Shown here: in pieces, positions 47,090 to 59,015 of the stretch
How positions within the stretch are numbered: position 1 is the first letter of the stretch
How the letters are laid out: every line of letters starts with the position of its first letter
Source of the DNA: Flammula alnicola
Taxonomy: Eukaryota; Basidiomycota; Agaricomycetes; Agaricales; Strophariaceae
DNA: 64,000 nt
Reading direction: 5' to 3'
Assembly (NCBI GenBank): GCA_015499995.1
Contig: JADNRV010000104.1
Location: 124,001 to 188,000 of the forward strand
Notes under the pieces: generated by a model
The model's database searches: none
Seen by the model: the letters and a program-made list of their open reading frames with translations, nothing else
What the model was told of the DNA's origin: nothing
Translations under genes and position numbers: made by a program

Positions 47090-47360
47090 GGACCAATCCG
47101 ATTGGTGCGCAGACACCCGCAGAAACAGGTAGAAACCCACGTCAAACCATGAGGAATTCCAACCACCAAAATGATGCAATTATATCGTGCAAACAGAAGA
47201 CGATTACCTATTTGCCTCGAGGGAATTTCGCGATGAGGTGTCTGAGGAAGTCTGCCTTCTTTCAATATGAGGTCTGCCACCTGCATTAGTTCCATGAACA
47301 TTCTTTCGTGCATAACTAAGTATCTCCAAATATAGAGATAGTTTGCATTATCAATCAATT
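47090..47360 (-). repeat. Dispersed duplicate X, copy B (partner at 17905-18170)
   Basis: Minus strand matches 17905-18170 plus strand. A 140-codon minus frame (47358-46939) spans X and Y and is not a recognised protein. Confidence 0.7.
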
Positions 47361-50300
47361 AATCAAGATTCGTGGTTAATTATAAGACTGAAACTTATTG
47401 GAAAGGTTTACATGGAGAAGCATCCAAAGTTCTGTCAGTACGGGGATTCGTGGAGATCGCCGGGCGTCCATATATAAACTCGAAGACGCTCGGACGAGGT
47501 GAACGCAAAAACGCGGACGTTAGGGGCCAGGGTTTTATGAGATGGGACTGAGAATTGAAGGCGATAGTGACAATGTTTGAATTGAGACTCGCCCCGTGGA
47601 TGACCTTGATGGGTTGTGGCAAAGCTATGGCGGTGGTTGAAGTTGTGCGTTATCTTTTCAGTTTCGGGATCCTCTTGAAGCCTAAGTAGTAAGCGCCGCG
47701 GACTCGAGCAGGTAAATATATTTCAGCCCTTTCACAGCCAACAGATAGTCAACATTCAAGACAAGTACTCGGTGATCACGGGCGTCGAACTGGAATAGAT
47801 CGATCACCCACCACAGAGATGATAGTCTGTGTGCTATTCTCATGTCTCTACGCACCCTTCGACCGGAAAATCAAAAGTTCCAAGAAAGACCTGAGAAGTA
47901 CTCGCATCCTAGAAAACGCCATTAGACACCCTTTACAGCAAACACACCAATATAAAATTCTACCTTGCATCTGCGTGTTATGCTTTGGTTATACTCTTTT
48001 AACTTTGTATCTGACTATCTGACTTTGCGAATTACCAGGATCATAGAAATGCCTAGCGGCCGACAGAGACGGTGACAAGCATCAAGCGACAACCCCAAGC
48101 GTATTGGCGGCCCGGCATTCAGAGATCTCGCATGCATGATATTTTCCAAATAAATACCTCAGGCGACTCGCGATAGATTGAAATGGATGCTGTGAACGGG
48201 ATGTGATTATTTCGTTATGAAGTCTGAAGGGCACAGAATTTTAATCCATCGTTAATCCAGGAATATTTCTTGTAGCGCGGATAAGACTTTGAAGCTTTTC
48301 AAAAAATTATCCGGGGGCTTTTGACACAGCCTGAGCAGAGCCTGTGTACGTAGCAAGCAAACGTCATGAAGGTTGTGAAACATCGAGGTACTCTAAGCCT
48401 GCGATACACCTCGTTGAGTTGCCTGGCTCACTTGAATTGAAGCCAAGTAGCTATAATTGCGCACAGGAATCGGTGACTCGGGCAATGATATAATTTCTCG
48501 GAGTCTCAAGAGCTCAAAATTCTCATGCCCATGCGATGTCAAACGTGAGTATCAACGAAAGCTGCCGATACTTACCATAGTTCAAGGATAGACAGCACGA
48601 TCGACTCAACATGCTCTACGACATCACAATTTAGAAAGGCAGCTACAGCCATGTGCTGATTCGGATAGGCCAGCATGGCCCGAACGTAATTTTATGAGGA
48701 GGTTTCGGGGGGGGGGGGATCTGTTTACTCCCAAAACCTCGAATGACGCAGCCTACGTGGTACTCCGACATTTAACAATATTTTCTTCCGACATGGCCTC
48801 TCGGACAATTGCGTCGCATCTTGCCATGATCGAAATTAGAATTTGTCTGGGCAGGTGGAAATCAAGATTGTCGGCAATCTACATAACGATCCACGTCTGA
48901 TCGTCCAATCAATATCCTTGCTAGTGGACCCAGTGTATGGTCAAACCTTATCTCAGCCACCTCAAAACTTAGTATTTAATCATGATTTGCGTTGGGAATT
49001 CTGCATCGTCTCAGCTTATGTACCCCGAATCCGAATTCACACAACCCACTTTCCCCGCCGTATCTCATTTTTCTCTTCTTGGTATGCGATTTTCCATCCC
49101 GGGAGAACGACAGACGGTTGGCTGCGGCACTCCGGACGGGAAATATGACTGGAATCAGATTCCATATTCCCGTTACAACGACCTCCCACATGGTACAAGT
49201 AGAAAACATCCACTAATTTTCGATTGGGACTATAAAATTGGCAATCGCGTGTTACTAGCTCTTACTAGCGACATCTGAGTGAGTCATCGATGCTGAGAGG
49301 CGCATGGGAACGTAAGTCTTTGAGCACTTGAGTGTTGCTTGAGGAGGCTGATTGGCTGGATATTGGCCGGCGCTTGCCAATACTGTAAGTAGTTAACCGC
49401 CTGCGGACAAGATCTACGCTACTACTCTCATGGTATTAGTCCTCATAACTGTCTGCTTGGTGGATATGAGCTGTCTACATAATTTATATATTAGACGAAA
49501 AATTTAGAGCGACCGATAGAAACCAATCCACCAGTGGTGATCGTGATAAAAATATTACACAGTATGCAAAGTTCTCCTGCTCACTGCACAACCAATAAGG
49601 AGCTGGGAATCACTGCCGTTGTCGGCTTTTCTTTCAGCCATATTGAATAAAATCGGCAGGGCGGACTGGATACGTTGACTGACCCTCGGACGGAGTTTGG
49701 GGGGTGACGTTTGTATAGCAGGACTGTGGCGGACTTCAGATGGATGCCTCTCGAACCGTTGCTACTTCTCCGGAAAAACACGTACATATTGCCCAGTCCG
49801 CAGTTAATGAGCTATATTGTGGCATTGGGGAAATAAGAATGTTCAAGTGACTTGAGCGAGAAGGGCAGAGTTCCTACAGTTCAACTTCCATCACTGACTT
49901 ATGGTGTCCCGTCTGCCGCCTGCGCAGTCTCAGGAATGCTACCGTGATTCTATTAGGATAACTATTCGGAGAATGACTAGACAATTGCACCCTTATTTTT
50001 AAAAAATGGAAGTTGAACATTCAAGAATTAGAGGTTAAAGGGTCCTATTTAATCTGGAATAGAGGTGGGTCGCGTCCTGTTGTTCTGGCGATGGGCATTT
50101 CAAGAATGGAAGCGTGAGCGTGGGGGGGGTAATGAACATTTCTTGTCACAAATGTGTTAGAGTCCGATCAAAATGACGAAACTCTGAAGGTGAGGCCGAA
50201 AGATTTACATAAAAACAGAATAGAATGTAAGTACCATATGTAACTCTCTGGAGGTGCAGCTTACTCCATTAATATCACGTATTTTCCGCGCAACGTTTTC

Positions 50301-51850
50301 GCAAAAGTTCCCAAGTGTAAACTTCATCTCTCCAATCCCTCGAGGCCTGTACTTGTAGTCGTCAGTAATTACTTCCATCGCCTACCGTCGTGAAAGGAAT
50401 GACGGTCCTTGTATCAGTCCCCAAGGCGTAATTGACGCAGTTAGACGCCACTTCCTACTCCGCTAGACGACATCCGAGTCAGCAGTTATTAATAGTTCCA
50501 GGGGAGAAATATCCCCTGTCAGTCTGATTTCCAAAGGGTTTGTATACAGGTCTGCGAGAAAATTATGATAGCACTGGCCGATGCCGTCGCCTGATTCATA
50601 TACAGCCTTTGGCCATGGACAGGATTAATATTGCTGGCGAGGAGGCCCAGCGCTCACTCTGAGCCTAAAGTAGAAATTTAGTTAGACTTGGCATCAGCCT
50701 ACCGTGGCCGTGGCGCACAATGGAAAAACCTAAAGAGGGAAGCGGGAAACGCTTCAGAACTATGACGTCCCCTGGACAAAATTTCCTTTATCCGACACCG
50801 CTTTGGTTGATCAGTGTCCGCTCGACGTCGACACATGATGTCCCTGTAAGAGATTCTCCGTCTAGTCTTTATCTAGCACGGATACCTCCGAGGCACATAA
50901 CCACATGAGAGCCATGTGTTCGGGAAAGGTTACACTACGGAGATACTACGTATACAGGATATTCCTAGCAGTGACCAAAGTTTCAAAACGACAGACTGCC
51001 TTCCCTTTTCAGATTCTAGCCTTTCCTGGTTGCATGAACCATCTGTATCCGTGCTTCAGGCAGCTTGGTGTATTCTGCCTAAGAACTGTGCGGCCATGTG
51101 CTCCTGTTTCGTCATGGTTGTGTCTATTCACGAATTCAAGTCCAACAGCCTACCTTAGCACGTTGTCTTCTTAAGCTGGTCGACAGTGCTTTATAATTAT
51201 TTGAAAACTTGCTCTGCAGACACTTAGCGAACAAATCTCTGTCTGCATCATCGGCCGGCTCAACATCTATGCACCATAGCTTTCTTTCAACGTGTTGCGG
51301 CAACATACCCATTTATAATTTACGTCATGCGATTGAGCATGGAGATTCAACGAGGCCTCCCACGTCCTTATCTGTCTTCATATACCCTGCTTCGCTCACA
51401 TCTTCCGACTACTTAAGCGTCTCGTGGGCTGTTCTTCCATCGTGCAAATTAAACTAGTCCTTTCGAGTCGGAATTGACAGAGTTCGACTATGATCCACTT
51501 AGAGTTTGTCGACTCTTGTTCTCAATACGTTCCCCGATGCCGTTGTCAATATGTCGGCAACTGTTTTTGATGCACCAATATGCATGACGACGTGGTTCAT
51601 TCCGTAGCTCTGTTTTCCTCAGGCTGTTCTAATCGTGGATTTTAGAAAGAAACGCGGACTATGCCAGAGATTTCTTTTGTTGCTTGTTCCCCGCCGCTGT
51701 CTCAACATTTATCCGACCTATTCCTGTGTTATAAGAAACAAGGAACAGAGCATGTGTAAAGCTCTCACAAAGATGGGATGCTGCGGTTAATTGACGAATG
51801 ATTATAGGTCTTTCGTGTCTACCGGTTGGATGCTCACTTTTGCAAGAATA
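47361..51850. other. About 4.5 kb with no recognised gene
   Basis: Short frames only. Overlapping frames at 48843-49278 (+) reach about 100 codons but share no known motif. G runs occur at 48709-48718 and 50122-50129. No tRNA, LTR or repeat array is evident. Confidence 0.45.
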
Positions 51851-52132
51851 CAGTGACTTGCATATCAAACTGCACAAGGATTTTTTTTTCAACTTGCTGA
51901 CAAAGTGATGGTGCCTCGCGGCATGCCTCGGCCAACAACACGGAGAGTCGGAGACTGAGTTTCGGAAGTGGGAGCCTCTCCGCCACCTCTCGGCACCCAA
52001 CCGCCGAGAGGCACCATCAATCACTCCCGAACCTCCGTCTCCATGCTAGCAGCCGAGGTATGCCGCGAGGCACCATCACTTTGTCAGCAAGTCGAAAAAA
52101 AATCCTTGTGCAGTTTGATATGCAAGTCACTG
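51851..52132. mobile_element. Tc1/mariner-type miniature inverted-repeat element, 282 bp
   Basis: The two ends form inverted repeats of about 81 bp starting CAGTGACTTGCATATCAAAC. The arms differ at only about three places (one T in a T run, and two substitutions), so insertion was recent. TA flanks both ends (51849-51850 and 52133-52134), the target duplication of Tc1/mariner/pogo-type transposition. The spacer carries a second, smaller inverted repeat (CCTCTCGGC / GCCGAGAGG). No transposase is encoded, so it would depend on one in trans. Confidence 0.9.
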
Positions 52133-52262
52133 TAATGCCAGATGAGATGTACAAGAATTGCATGGTACGGTACAAGGTGACCGGTTACCGAAAGAAAAAT
52201 CGAAGCAAGAGCCTGAGTACTACAATGTCATTCGTCCAAATTATTGTCACAAAATCTTACAC

Positions 52263-54260
52263 CTACATCCAGGCAGACGCTTCTTCCGTTGCTTGTCCGG
52301 ACTCTCCCACAATCAAGGATTGAACACCTTCCTTCCTCGACTCCAACGAATAAGCAAACGAACGTGGGCGAATAACCAACCCGCCAATGAAATCGTCTGT
52401 GGACGGTAACACGGACTTTCCTTCCCCGTCTCTGGGGGGAGTAATATTGAAAGCCCATAATATCCTGGGTATGAGTAAACAATTATATATGCCACCAGAA
52501 TCAAATACACTTGACGGTGCGAAGCTTACCTGGTTATGACGATGAACAATGAATTATGGGCGATATGCATGCCAGAACAGATACGACGCCCAAATCCGAA
52601 GAAAAACGTAGAATGAGGCAAACTACTTGATTGTTCCCCTTCCATGTATCTCTCTGGCCTGAATTCTTCGGGTGAAGGGAACATCTACATGGTGACATTA
52701 ATGTCATCGCCTTGGTGGTTAAGGTTATAAAGGTGAGCTCACCTCTTCGTCATTGCTCATAGAACTACGAAGAGATATCAGCCCATACAAACTAATAAAA
52801 TAAAAGAGACACCGAAACGTACTAGATGTTCGCGAAAACCGTACTTCCATTGGGGATATGCGTGTCATCGTACGTGTCTTCTGAGATGACGCTATGGGGA
52901 ACCCCGAGAGGAGCAATCGGACGTCACCTGGAGGGGGGTATTGTCGCAATCGACAGGCATTCACGTCACATGAGATGCAAAGCACGCAAAAGCCCAAACC
53001 TCAGTATTTCCTTGACGATAGCCTGTACATAAGGCATAGACGCTTCATCGTCGAAGTCAGGCAGGCGGTTGGACCCCACGACAGTGTCGATCTCCACTTG
53101 TGCCTTACTCATTATCTCTTGATAATGAAGCATGGCCACTGGATTTGTTCCGGAACATCATCAGTCGAAGAAACACATGATAAAAGAGGCGTAGCACTGA
53201 CGGAAGAATACATCGAGTGTTACCAGAGTCTATCATGACCCTCAGTGCTTGACAGGGCATAACGAGAAAATGCAATGCGTACCGTGCCAGCCCCAGCTGC
53301 GAACGGCGCAGAAAAGGCATAAGCAGTCTCGAGGTCATTTAATCCAAAATCAGCTTGCATCTCCAGAGCACGTCTCCCAGTCGATGGCTGCGCGAGCCCC
53401 AAGTCCATTTGACGCTGAACATCATTCATAAGAGATAGGTAAAGCTCAGTATCTCGCTCTCGCTGTGCCTCTGGTTCACGCCGGAACCATTGGAGGAAAC
53501 GCTAATCCGGTAATTCGTGGTCAGGGATCCACGAGACGGGCTACAGATGCACTGCTGGAAGCTTGAGCAGAATTGGCCACTATATGAGAGATATGAGGTG
53601 AACAAGCCAAGGAGGAAAGACTGAATGGCTCACACATTCAACTATAAATCTGCTTGGAGTACTAAGGCAGTGGTTCAGAGCTCTGGTGCGTCGCCGTCCA
53701 ACGATAGTCCTACCTTAAACTTTCGTGCGAAAGAAGACCATTTAGCTACTACGAAGGAGATAAACAGACTGTACGAACCTGATAAAACCTTCGTAAAAAA
53801 AAAAACAATTAACCCAACGTAGCTAGCGTTTGCGGAAGTTCTCGACCTACATTCATCTGTTTTCTGGTTCGCGACTACGATTGGGTCATCGAGCGATTGC
53901 ACTCGTCGGCCATAACCAACACAAAGTACGATCGAAACCGCGAAGCTGGAATGGATATTGAAACTCTATACCAGGAAATGCTCGTGGAAAGACTAACCGA
54001 CGTAGGTACGAAGCGTATCGCGTTTTGTCTTTTTCTTCGAGGAGATCATGAAGCAGAATCTTCGATTCGATGGACTGGAGAAGTTTGTAATTCTGCGATG
54101 CCTCGACACTCATTCCTGCATGGATGAGCTACAGAGGAATTAAATGTTATCCTACGGCCACGGCCAAGGAAAAGTAGGAAAATGACACGCACCGATCTCC
54201 AGTTCCGCCATCGCGTTCCATATGGCATACCGATCCCTCGCATTCCTCGCGACAAAATCT
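52263..54260 (-). pseudogene. Cytochrome P450 relic, copy 2
   Basis: Second P450 of the same family as the one at 39-41 kb. In order on the minus strand: NARDRYAIWNAMAELEI (about 54240), QSIESKILLHDLL (about 54075), SLDDPIVVANQKTDE (about 53895), a long exon with ADFGLNDLETAYAFSAPF (about 53360), AQVEIDTVVGSNRLPDFDDE (about 53090), YDDTHIPNGSTVF, SPEEFRPERYMEG, the heme loop FGFGRRICSGMH (about 52590), and ILWAFNITPPRDGEG to ATEEASAWM and the stop at 52263. The last exons splice cleanly. One base shift is needed between PPPGDV and PIAPLGVPHSV (about 52935) and the N-terminal exons do not connect, so I treat it as a pseudogene, less decayed than copy 1 at its 3' end. Confidence 0.8.
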
Positions 54261-54929
54261 CTCCTCTGGTTCAAACGTTCACATGTTATGTAACTTCAAG
54301 GCGGTAAGAAATTGCGCTCATCCAGCTGAGCATGATGTTTATCAGACCGACGGAGACGGAACTGGGGACCCCACTTCCATCAGCGTGTGAAACGCGATTT
54401 AGCGGTGGCCCAGGGTTGCCCTAAACGCGGAGTCGGCAATTGGGCGGCTATGTTGTAAGTAAAATGCCAAGATTCATGAAGAAAGTAGCTTATATCTCGA
54501 GGACTTTCAAAGGATAATAAAAGTACAAAACAATGACTTGAGATACATACTAGAGCAAGACAAAAAAGTTCAGGGCCACGTACGAGCATTGTTTGGCCTT
54601 AATGTGAATGTCAAACAACTGATCAGTGACCGGCCCGAAACCATCATTGTCTTTCAATCCAACTACTTATTGGCGTTATAAAAGTTTTTCAAGCCTCTAC
54701 TGTCGAAAGCCAGATATTGGGTACTTAACTGTACATAGCAGAATACAGTAAAATGGGATAGTGACGCGACCGAACACGATGCGGCGCGCCTTGATCACGT
54801 GGGAGGAGTGTTGGTGACGGCAACTAGACGGACCAGCGGCAACTGCCGTCGGACACTTCGAAATCTTTAAGTTATTCTCAGTCACGTCGATGTGGAAGAC
54901 TGCGCACCTATAGCTCTGGACAGTCTTCA
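54261..54929. other. Intergenic, divergent promoter region
   Basis: This lies between the head of the P450 relic and the ATG of the coiled-coil gene. No gene is seen. The last 150 bp before 54930 probably hold the promoter of the downstream gene. Confidence 0.4.
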
Positions 54930-57900
54930 ATGACCGAACAGTCTGTCCTCGACGAAAATCCGTTGTCTCTGGAACTCAAGAGTCTCAGAGCATCCGTCGC
55001 TCGTTTCCAGGTAAAGTAGATCACCACATTCCTCGCATTCTAACGTATCCTTTGCTCAATTCATAAGGCCATTTCCCTAGGAAGAAGCTCATGCATCTGC
55101 TGTCAAACTCCAGCGGCATTCTCTCGACTCTGTGCGCGTACATGAGCGCGCTGTGCACTTCGAACGGGAGAACGATCTCCTCAAGGCAGAAATTGCCGTT
55201 CTCCGTGCCAATCCGCATCCTGATGCTTCGCCTACTACTTCTGACACGCAAACGCAAATCCAGGAGCTCACGTTATCCCTTCGACGTCTGTCGCACAAGC
55301 TCTCCTCGACCGAGGATGAGCTTCTAGCTAAGACGACTGAACTGGTCCACGCACATGCAGAGACACTAAAGGCGAAAGCTAGTGCCGACAATGCCTATGA
55401 ACTAGGGGCGAGGGTGAGAGGTAGGGAGGAAGCGGGCAAGGTCAGAGAACAAGACTCGGAGAGGAAAATCCGACAACTGGAAGAAGACATGAAGATGGCG
55501 GACGTGGTCATAAACGAGTACGCGGATTTGGTTCGAGAAATGGAGGCGAAATTATCTGCGACTTTCTCTTCGGAGTCTAGTCATGCCAACGGCAGCGCCC
55601 ATACATCTGCTGATCTTGAACCCGGAGATGTCACTTCAGCTCCCAAATTCTTCGCTACCACCCTTCTTGAGAGCAAACTTAGCCGCGAACGGCTCCTTGC
55701 CCAATTCCAAGACGATTCCGAGAAGCTGGAGGCTGAACTTCACAGAGTCAGCGCCGAGCGTGAAGTAGCAACGTCTCAGCTGGAAGCAGAGAAGAAGGGC
55801 AACGAGGCGATCGAGAACGAGCTGGGTCTTACCAAGACAGAGCTCGAGAAACTGCACCTTGAAGATGGGACAGCTGCGAAAATGGTCTCGAGGTACATGT
55901 ATGTGTATTTTTCCCCAACATCTCATATACTTGACCAAGAAACTAACCGACACTCTGCTATTGGTAGGCAGTTCTCTCAAACCTCAACAAATAATCTCCT
56001 CTCAACCCTCTCGACCCTCAAAGCGCGACACGCTGGCACCCTATCCACACTCTCTTCGCAAAACTACCTCCTGTCCGCCCGATTACGTTCTGTCGAAGTC
56101 CAGAATGAGCGCCTGCGCAGTGCCTTAGACGAACTTGGTGGTGAGATCATGAAGGAGACGTATGGACGGCGGCGCGAAGTGGGCTTGAGGATCAAGATGG
56201 GCGGACGGGAGGAGAGGTTGGTGGAGGGGCTGCGGAGATGGATCAGGCGTGGAGAGGAAATGCTCGCTCGCTTACGCGAGGCTGAAAATGCGGACGACCA
56301 TAGCCGGACGCGCGAGTTTGAGGCACTTCTCACTCTGGCGCAGGATGCGCGTATTCTGCTCGAGAGTTTGGACGAAGGCGTTCTGGATGAAGAAACTGTG
56401 TTATCCCTTTCGGGCGGCAAAGCACGAGCCTTTCTTGTCAAAAGTGGGATGGATGGACTGTTGGACGAGCTACGAGTGGAGACGGAGAGGAGGTTGAATT
56501 TGGTGAAGAAACTCGCTTCAGTGCGGCTTGACACACTTTCTGAAAATGGGATGGTTCCTGTTCCTACGGGTGGCAACATGATCGGTGGGGTTACCGACAG
56601 CCCAACCCTCAAATCGGATTGGGAATCGGACGCGAACGAAGTTAACGATGAGCCACCTCAAGTGCCCGAGAAAACACCCATTCATTCTCCTCAGCGCCTC
56701 TCTCCGCTTACGCCATTGACATTGCCCCAACTACCTCCACATTCTGATATCCAGGAGACCGAGCATCCTGCTGAAGCGATCTCCGAAAACGTGTCTGCTA
56801 AAGCCCAGCCCGACGGCGAAAGAAACTATATGAAGGATAACAATACACCAAATAGAGTACATATACCTCAAAGACAAGAACAAAATCCAATCGACACGAC
56901 GGCCTTGGACGATCATAACGAATTACCCCCTCCTAATGTGTTTCAACATCCTCTAACATCGTCGAGCAACCGAGAGATTAATCTCGATACTCAAGATTTT
57001 GAATCATCTGACAACCGAGGCGCTATGCGATTGACGTCGAATGCAGACACCATTCTGGACATTGACTTTCAAGATTCTCAAAAACCTTTGCCTATACCCT
57101 CGGAAGAGTCTCTAGACAAGTCGACTGCACCCTCTATTTCTACAACGCCACCAGATGCCTCGGAACAAGAAAACCGACCTTCGGAGAAGGTTACGAACAG
57201 CGAAGAAATTGCCGTCTCTTCGAGTCCTTCTCCAGCAGTTGCTTCTGAGGATGCTTCGAACCACACTTCCGATCCTCCCTCAAGCCACAACACGCCTCTA
57301 CCACCCCTACCACCTCCGTCCCCTTCATCAGGGCCCACCAACTCCGTGGCTTTCCCTCAAACACCACCTTCAAATTTTACCTCGATTCCACCACGCAATA
57401 TACCCCAAGAAAATCAGAAACCCGCCGGGCCCCATCCACTACTCGCTGACCTCGCCCGCGTAAACAAGCGGTACGACGACCTCCAACGCGCGTTCCGGGA
57501 CTGCCATCTGGCGTTAGAAGGTCTCAAGGCATCTCTGAGAGATACGTCGTCATCGTCTTCTTCTTCTTTGCCTATGCCGGTGCCGATGCCGATACCCCCC
57601 GATATCCTGAGTGCTGCGCTGGGTCGTCTTGACGATTATACTGAGGATGCGCGGGTGGAGCTGGAGATTAGGGTCGGAGATGAGGCGTTGCTCGCGAGAG
57701 GGTATGAGGCGCTGTTGTCCGTTCCTGGTGCCCTAGCGGCTTCGACCCCGTCGTCGTCGTCGATCGTGGTGGACGGAGAACCCTCTCATGAAGATCACGG
57801 AGTGCCTACGCAGTCGGAGGTGGAGAGACAGGTGGCGGAGTTCGTTGGGGGGCAGGACCCGGCGGTGCGCAAGGCGCGAGACACGTTTTCGAGGAAGTTG

Positions 57901-58713
57901 GAGGATGTGCAGCATGATATCGCGGCTTTGAAGAGAGCGATACACGATCCGGAGTCTTTGGCTCAGCCTCCACCCGGATCTTTGCCTGCGCCGCCGCTTT
58001 CGCCTCTGGGGAGTACAACGCCATCTTCGTCTACCTCGAGCCTTGTCTCTCCTTCCAAACCAGACACTGCGAATAATGGAGGCGGCGGAGGGGGGTGGAC
58101 GTCGTGGATCCGCAGCTCGTCGTCCAGGCCATCCAGCCCTGCCCCCACGGGCCCCGCACCGACCTTTGGGAATATCATGACCAGCCCGCGGTTAAGGCAC
58201 TCGCCCTCTTCAGGGAACATGCAGCCGAACCAGCGGTCGCGCCGACCGAGTTTCTTCGGGCTCGGTGGGGGTGGTCCAAGCGAGCCCGTGAAGGACCCTT
58301 TCGCGACGCTTGAACTAAGAGTACCGATGCCCAGCTTTGGTGTGTCCCATGCTAGTGGCGGTGGCGGTGGCGGCGGAGGGGGGGTGTTTGGCGGCGGGTA
58401 TGGCGTGTTGTCGCCGACGAGCCCAATGAAGCCTATGATGCAGAGTCTAGCGACGACGCCGACGAGGGCGAGGACCGTGTCGTCGACGATGTATATGTTG
58501 GGATTGGGCGCCGTTGGGACCAGGACTGTGAGTGCTAGTGGGTCGGGCAGTGCGTTGAGCAGCAATGGGTCGGCGTCGCCGCTGGGAATGAGTCGGCAGA
58601 GCTCGCAGTCATCTTCGCGCAGTTCGCAAGGAGAGGCTCGAGATAGGCAGGGCGATGTTGAAGAAGAGACAGAGGATGAGACAGAGGATGAGGAAGATAC
58701 GGACGTTGAATGA
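54930..58713 (+). CDS. Large coiled-coil protein with disordered Ser/Pro-rich tail, function unknown
   Basis: Three exons (54930-55010, 55081-55892, 55968-58713) join in frame to 1212 residues. The second intron is 75 nt and free of stops, so retention would stay open; the spliced text VSRQFSQTS is preferred because GT-AG signals are good. The first half (about residues 10-510) is heptad-rich coiled coil (for example KLSRERLLAQFQDDSEKLEA). Then comes a long Pro/Ser-rich disordered stretch with poly-Pro, a short predicted helical block around RVNKRYDDLQRAFRDCHLAL, another helix with AVRKARDTFSRKLEDVQHDI, and a Gly-rich, Ser-rich C-terminus with DPFATLELRVPMPSF and an acidic Glu/Asp/Thr tail. 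I do not recognise a named family. The layout suits a scaffold, cytoskeletal or trafficking protein, but nothing proves it. The start ATG is the first codon before a clean donor. Confidence 0.9.
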
Positions 58714-59015
58714 GATTCTTCGTCCTCGTGCTCATGGATTTACTTTCCTTCCTTTGTTATTTAATTTCCTTCCTCGAGCTAGGCTATCTCTGGAGTCTAG
58801 ATGAACCATAATTCGTATATTTACATCGCATTTGCATGGCTACCTCTGTATACAGATAAGTTCTCCCACTGAACTTATCTGCCTGGGATTTCGCCATCTG
58901 AACCACGTTGATCACTGATCTATTCTACGCCGCCATGATTGCGCTATCGTGTGTAATCTAGCAAACGAATGTTATTCCCATCTGACAATTGCGGAATACC
59001 TTCAACTGTACGACC
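58714..59015. other. Tandem-gene spacer
   Basis: 302 bp between two plus-strand genes. CTTCCTTTGTTATTTAATTT follows the upstream stop; a hairpin-like pair AGATAAGTTC / GAACTTATCT lies at 58854-58880. It probably holds the 3' end of one gene and the promoter of the next. Confidence 0.4.

Noticed and set aside
46939..47358. 140-codon minus frame spanning duplicates X and Y
   Set aside because: The related copy near 18-20 kb does not keep this frame, so there is no sign of conserved coding.
48843..49278. Three overlapping plus-strand frames of about 75-100 codons
   Set aside because: All three frames are open over the same stretch, which points to stop-poor composition rather than coding; no motif seen.
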